Source: JBHEKP01 sp041859375 (lineage in GTDB: Bacteria > Hydrogenedentota > Hydrogenedentia > Hydrogenedentales > CAITNO01). From it: 8,050 bases of DNA. How positions within the stretch are numbered: the first letter of the stretch is position 1; each line of letters opens with the position of its first letter. The notes beneath the pieces were generated by a model. It ran no database searches and was not told the origin of the DNA. It saw only the letters and a list, made by a program, of their open reading frames with translations. The DNA lies in NCBI GenBank assembly GCA_041859375.1, contig JBHEKP010000377.1:1-8050 (forward strand), read 5' to 3'. This document shows, in pieces, positions 6,701-8,050 of the stretch. A program made the position numbers and the translations under genes.

Positions 6701-6923
6701 CATGCACGGCAATGTCTGGGAATGGACCCTCTCCGCATACCGCCCCTACCCCTACAACGACGGGGACGGACGGAACGATCCCACCCTCACGGAGAGACGG
6801 GTGGTCCGCGGCGGTTCGTGGTATGACCGGCCTTACCGGGCCGCATCATCGTTCCGCCTCGGTTATGAAGCCTGGCAGCCCGTGTTCAACACGGGCTTCC
6901 GGGTCGCCTGTCCGGCGGACTGA
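3705..6923 (+). CDS. exported di-heme protein: hydrazine-synthase-alpha-like module fused to an FGE/SUMF1-like domain
   Basis: A 1072-residue exported protein. Residues 1-37 form a signal sequence with a long hydrophobic core. About 38-103 is a helical region. About 104-460 resembles the beta-propeller of the hydrazine synthase alpha subunit, with recurring DGSG/DGTG turns near 202, 258 and 307 and motifs such as GLPQNWQGN, DVDNYDACYLPDG and YYGSNSYWP. About 460-600 matches the heme-binding middle domain, with CAGCH at 572-576. About 605-735 is a cytochrome-like module with CLACH at 622-626 (preceded by REVQPVLDRY, as in planctomycete PSCyt1 domains). Residues 770-797 are a proline/alanine linker. 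Residues 800-1070 form an FGE-sulfatase/C-type-lectin-like domain (VPAGS, EVTNEQY, LPTEAQWEHACRAGT, GNVWEW, RGGSWYD, GFRVA). True FGE has active-site cysteines just after the GGS motif; here that stretch (1039-1046) has none. The heme motifs imply periplasmic c-type cytochrome maturation and a redox role. Hydrazine synthesis is unlikely, because no partner subunits are near and similar proteins are widespread in non-anammox bacteria. The exact function is unknown. Confidence 0.88.
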   Translation: MKRVLSFRSVLIGMVGLLFLPAFLWGMSAFLMPVFAAPEKQAADITALRLAVEDLTASHPGEYPNGPRWLEQIAGLEKELSAAPGNAPAKERLEALKQQALLANPLLDGFGQILVIKRKADDPSLGLPQNWQGNCSLPLHKYHNEIALFSPRGGDTPLKTLFKPEKNVFIGDVDLNFDGERLLFSMPGSHGRSQIWEIRADGSGLRQVTPGDEPDVDNYDACYLPDGRVIYGSTACYQGIPCVAGSDSVANLCVMNADGTGARRLCFDQDHDWSPTVLGNGRVLYTRWEYTDLPHSNTRLLFHMNPDGTGQMEYYGSNSYWPTSVMYARPVPDHPTAVAAVVTGHHGVPRMGELVVLDPARGRSEADGAVRRIPGRGKAVEPVIMDNLVDNSWPKFLHPFPLSDKYFLAACQPTPSSLWGIYLVDAFDNMLLLREEPGWALLEPVPLRATPRPPVIPDKVKPGEKEAVVYIANIYEGPGLAGVPEGAVKSLRLVSYSYAYRKTGGLLGVVGMDGPWDVKRILGTVPVEPDGSALFRVPANTALSVQPLDAQGRAMQLMRSWFTGMPGEAISCAGCHERQNSTPPARNTLAARRAPSEVTPWRGPARGFSFAREVQPVLDRYCLACHDGGKKADATDLRGNVMITDWKSDFGGNGGGAAGKFSVAYASLHRFVRRPGIESDYHLLKPMEFHAGATELAQMLEQGHYGVSLDPEAWDRLNTWIDLNAPYHGTWSEIYGADTLRETVARQRELDKKYAGIETDYESVHPAVIAMPDAPPRSEPPKPAAPPAPDAPAGTGGETKLVDLGDGMMMEMVRVPAGSLFMDCGDGAPTARTAISRNFWLGRFEVTNEQYARFDPNHDSGVESMHAYQFGIHGHPLNGPKQPVVRVSWEDAMAFCRWLSERTGEAFALPTEAQWEHACRAGTATPFSFGGFDTDFSAHANLGDARLRDYALETYIQVHLIPNPGRYDDWVPKDARFNDGTFLSAEAGRYTPNPWGLCDMHGNVWEWTLSAYRPYPYNDGDGRNDPTLTERRVVRGGSWYDRPYRAASSFRLGYEAWQPVFNTGFRVACPAD

Positions 6924-6926
6924 GGC

Positions 6927-8050
6927 TCAGCGTCCCAGCGCCTTTCGCAGGGCGGGCTCCAGCGCGTCGGCAATGCGCGCAAAGCCGAGATCCGTCGGAT
7001 GGACGCCGTCCACGGTGGCTTCGCCGTCACCGCCCAGCAGGGTTTCACCCCGCACATAATCCAGACCGGCAACCCCTTTTTGCACCAGGCGCTCGTATTC
7101 CGCGCGCAGGGCGGTGTTTTTCTCCTCATGCCCCGCGCGGGCACCAGGCAAAAATGCGCCTGCCTGGTAAGAAATACATTCCACCAGCACAATGGGCGTG
7201 TCCGGCCGGGCGGCGCGGAGCATCTCCACCAGGGGAATTGTCCGCTCTGTGATCATCTCGGGGGGCATGTTCGGCGCGCAGTCAATCACATACACGGCGG
7301 CGTCCACCTCCGCCAGCAGCGCACCCACCTCCGGGTCCATTTTGCCGTTGCCGGAAAAACCCAGGTTAATCACCGGACAGTCCAGCCTGCGGCCGAGGAT
7401 GGCGGTGTGGGCCATGCCGGGCCTTGACGCACAGCCGCCCTGGGTGATGGAAGTTCCGTAAAAGATTACCGGATTGTTCCGTCCTTCAGCCCGGGGCTTC
7501 GCCTTGGAGAGCGCGGCGTCGGGGGCCACGCCAATCTCCAAAGATTCCGTCCCGTTGTAAAGGGGCAGATAGATCATGTATTCGTGCGCGCCGTCGGGAA
7601 TGCCGTCGGCCAGCACAGCCTGGGTGGACTTGCCTGTGGGGCGTCCGTTTCCAATCCAGCGCCACACCCCATTGTCATTGACATACAGGTCAAGCCCGCT
7701 GACCCCGGTGGCTGGCATGTGGGGCATGGCCAGGCTGTCATTCACCACCGTCCAGCGCGCCGCTATTTTTCCCGCGCCTGTCTCAAAACGGACGCACAGC
7801 CCCGCTGAATGTTTTCCAAGGCTCCACACGGCGTCGGGCACGACACCCTTTGCCCGCGCGGGAAGGCGGTCGTAAAAGTCCTCCGTGTCCGTCCAGCCCT
7901 TTCCCTCCACAGTGAGGTCCTTGGCGTCATACCAAAGGTATTCCCCCGCCGGATCCTTCACCGCCATGTTGGGATCCAGCCGTTCGATGGCCGCGCCGTC
8001 CCCTGCGGCAAAGGGGGAGGCACAGGCGAAACATGCCAGCACCACGCAAA
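6927..8050 (-). CDS. secreted SGNH/GDSL-type esterase with N-terminal GxDLY domain (5' end outside window)
   Basis: A probable extracytoplasmic ester hydrolase, with its N-terminus cut by the right edge. Numbering is from the GTG codon at 8045. The visible N-terminal residues (VVLACFACASPFAAG) look like the end of a signal peptide without its charged start, so the real start is probably beyond 8050 and the GTG is not a convincing one. About 33-175 is a beta-rich domain with GLDLY at 117-121, the hallmark of the GxDLY domain. About 190-370 is an SGNH hydrolase of the SGNH_hydro_3 type. Its four blocks are GTSITQG with nucleophile Ser199, GFSGNG with Gly232, CAPNMP with Asn259, and DGVHPTD with Asp346 and His349, so the catalytic set is complete. 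Family members act on acyl or acetyl groups, including on carbohydrates; the substrate here is unknown. The gene converges on the di-heme/FGE gene with three bases between the stop codons and no room for a terminator. Confidence 0.9.
   Translation of the reverse strand, partial: CVVLACFACASPFAAGDGAAIERLDPNMAVKDPAGEYLWYDAKDLTVEGKGWTDTEDFYDRLPARAKGVVPDAVWSLGKHSAGLCVRFETGAGKIAARWTVVNDSLAMPHMPATGVSGLDLYVNDNGVWRWIGNGRPTGKSTQAVLADGIPDGAHEYMIYLPLYNGTESLEIGVAPDAALSKAKPRAEGRNNPVIFYGTSITQGGCASRPGMAHTAILGRRLDCPVINLGFSGNGKMDPEVGALLAEVDAAVYVIDCAPNMPPEMITERTIPLVEMLRAARPDTPIVLVECISYQAGAFLPGARAGHEEKNTALRAEYERLVQKGVAGLDYVRGETLLGGDGEATVDGVHPTDLGFARIADALEPALRKALGR

Noticed and set aside
4953..6707. 584-residue open frame antisense to the di-heme/FGE gene
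   Set aside because: It lies wholly opposite a gene with strong domain matches, shows no recognisable motif, and has the Arg/His/Gly-rich composition expected of antisense frames in GC-rich DNA.
3705..6923. Annotation as hydrazine synthase and hence an anammox organism
   Set aside because: No beta or gamma subunit genes or other anammox genes are in the window, the expected Tyr ligand seems absent, and similar proteins occur widely in non-anammox bacteria. Only the fold resemblance is claimed.
1..8050. CRISPR arrays, tRNA or rRNA genes, insertion sequences or phage genes
   Set aside because: No spaced direct repeats, cloverleaf-like stretches, transposase motifs or phage-type proteins were seen; nearly all bases are accounted for by the five genes.

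Overview
The window is a compact, GC-rich bacterial segment (GC-rich by eye, not counted) with five protein genes and almost no non-coding DNA. The gene set is a pseudouridine synthase of the RluD type, two secreted hydrolase-like proteins, a small membrane metallopeptidase-like protein, and a very large secreted di-heme protein resembling the hydrazine synthase alpha subunit. This mixture is typical of the Planctomycetes/Verrucomicrobia/Lentisphaerae group and related phyla such as Hydrogenedentota. That placement is inference from gene content; no rRNA or other marker is present to fix the taxon.

Layout. (1) Positions 9-983 (+): RluA/RluD-family 23S rRNA pseudouridine synthase, with its N-terminus at or just beyond the left edge. 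(2) Positions 3496 down to 1002 (-): a two-gene operon. The first gene is a neutral-ceramidase-like secreted protein (3496-2207). It is followed, with a 4-base ATGA stop/start overlap, by a DUF3810 membrane protein with an HEKAH zinc-peptidase motif (2210-1002). This operon converges on the rluD-like gene with an 18-base gap. (3) Positions 3497-3704: the only sizeable intergenic region (208 bases). It separates the operon from a divergent gene and must hold both promoters. I can point to one weak sigma70-like candidate on each strand, an inverted repeat inside the plus-strand promoter spacer, and a doubled CCATGG next to the minus-strand ribosome binding site. (4) Positions 3705-6923 (+): a 1072-residue exported protein made of a hydrazine-synthase-alpha-like beta-propeller and heme module, a second cytochrome c module, a proline-rich linker and a C-terminal FGE/SUMF1-like domain. 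(5) Positions 8050-6927 (-): an SGNH esterase with an N-terminal GxDLY domain, running off the right edge and converging on gene 4 with only 3 bases between the stop codons.

Biology. Apart from the housekeeping rluD-like gene, all the genes encode exported or membrane proteins, suggesting an envelope or periplasmic role. Three of them are atypical members of their families. The ceramidase-like protein appears to have Ala where the catalytic Ser is expected. The FGE domain lacks the active-site cysteines. The hydrazine-synthase-like protein keeps both CxxCH heme motifs but appears to lack the Tyr ligand of true hydrazine synthase and has no beta or gamma subunit genes beside it. The most interesting item is therefore the di-heme propeller/FGE fusion, whose function cannot be read from the sequence.
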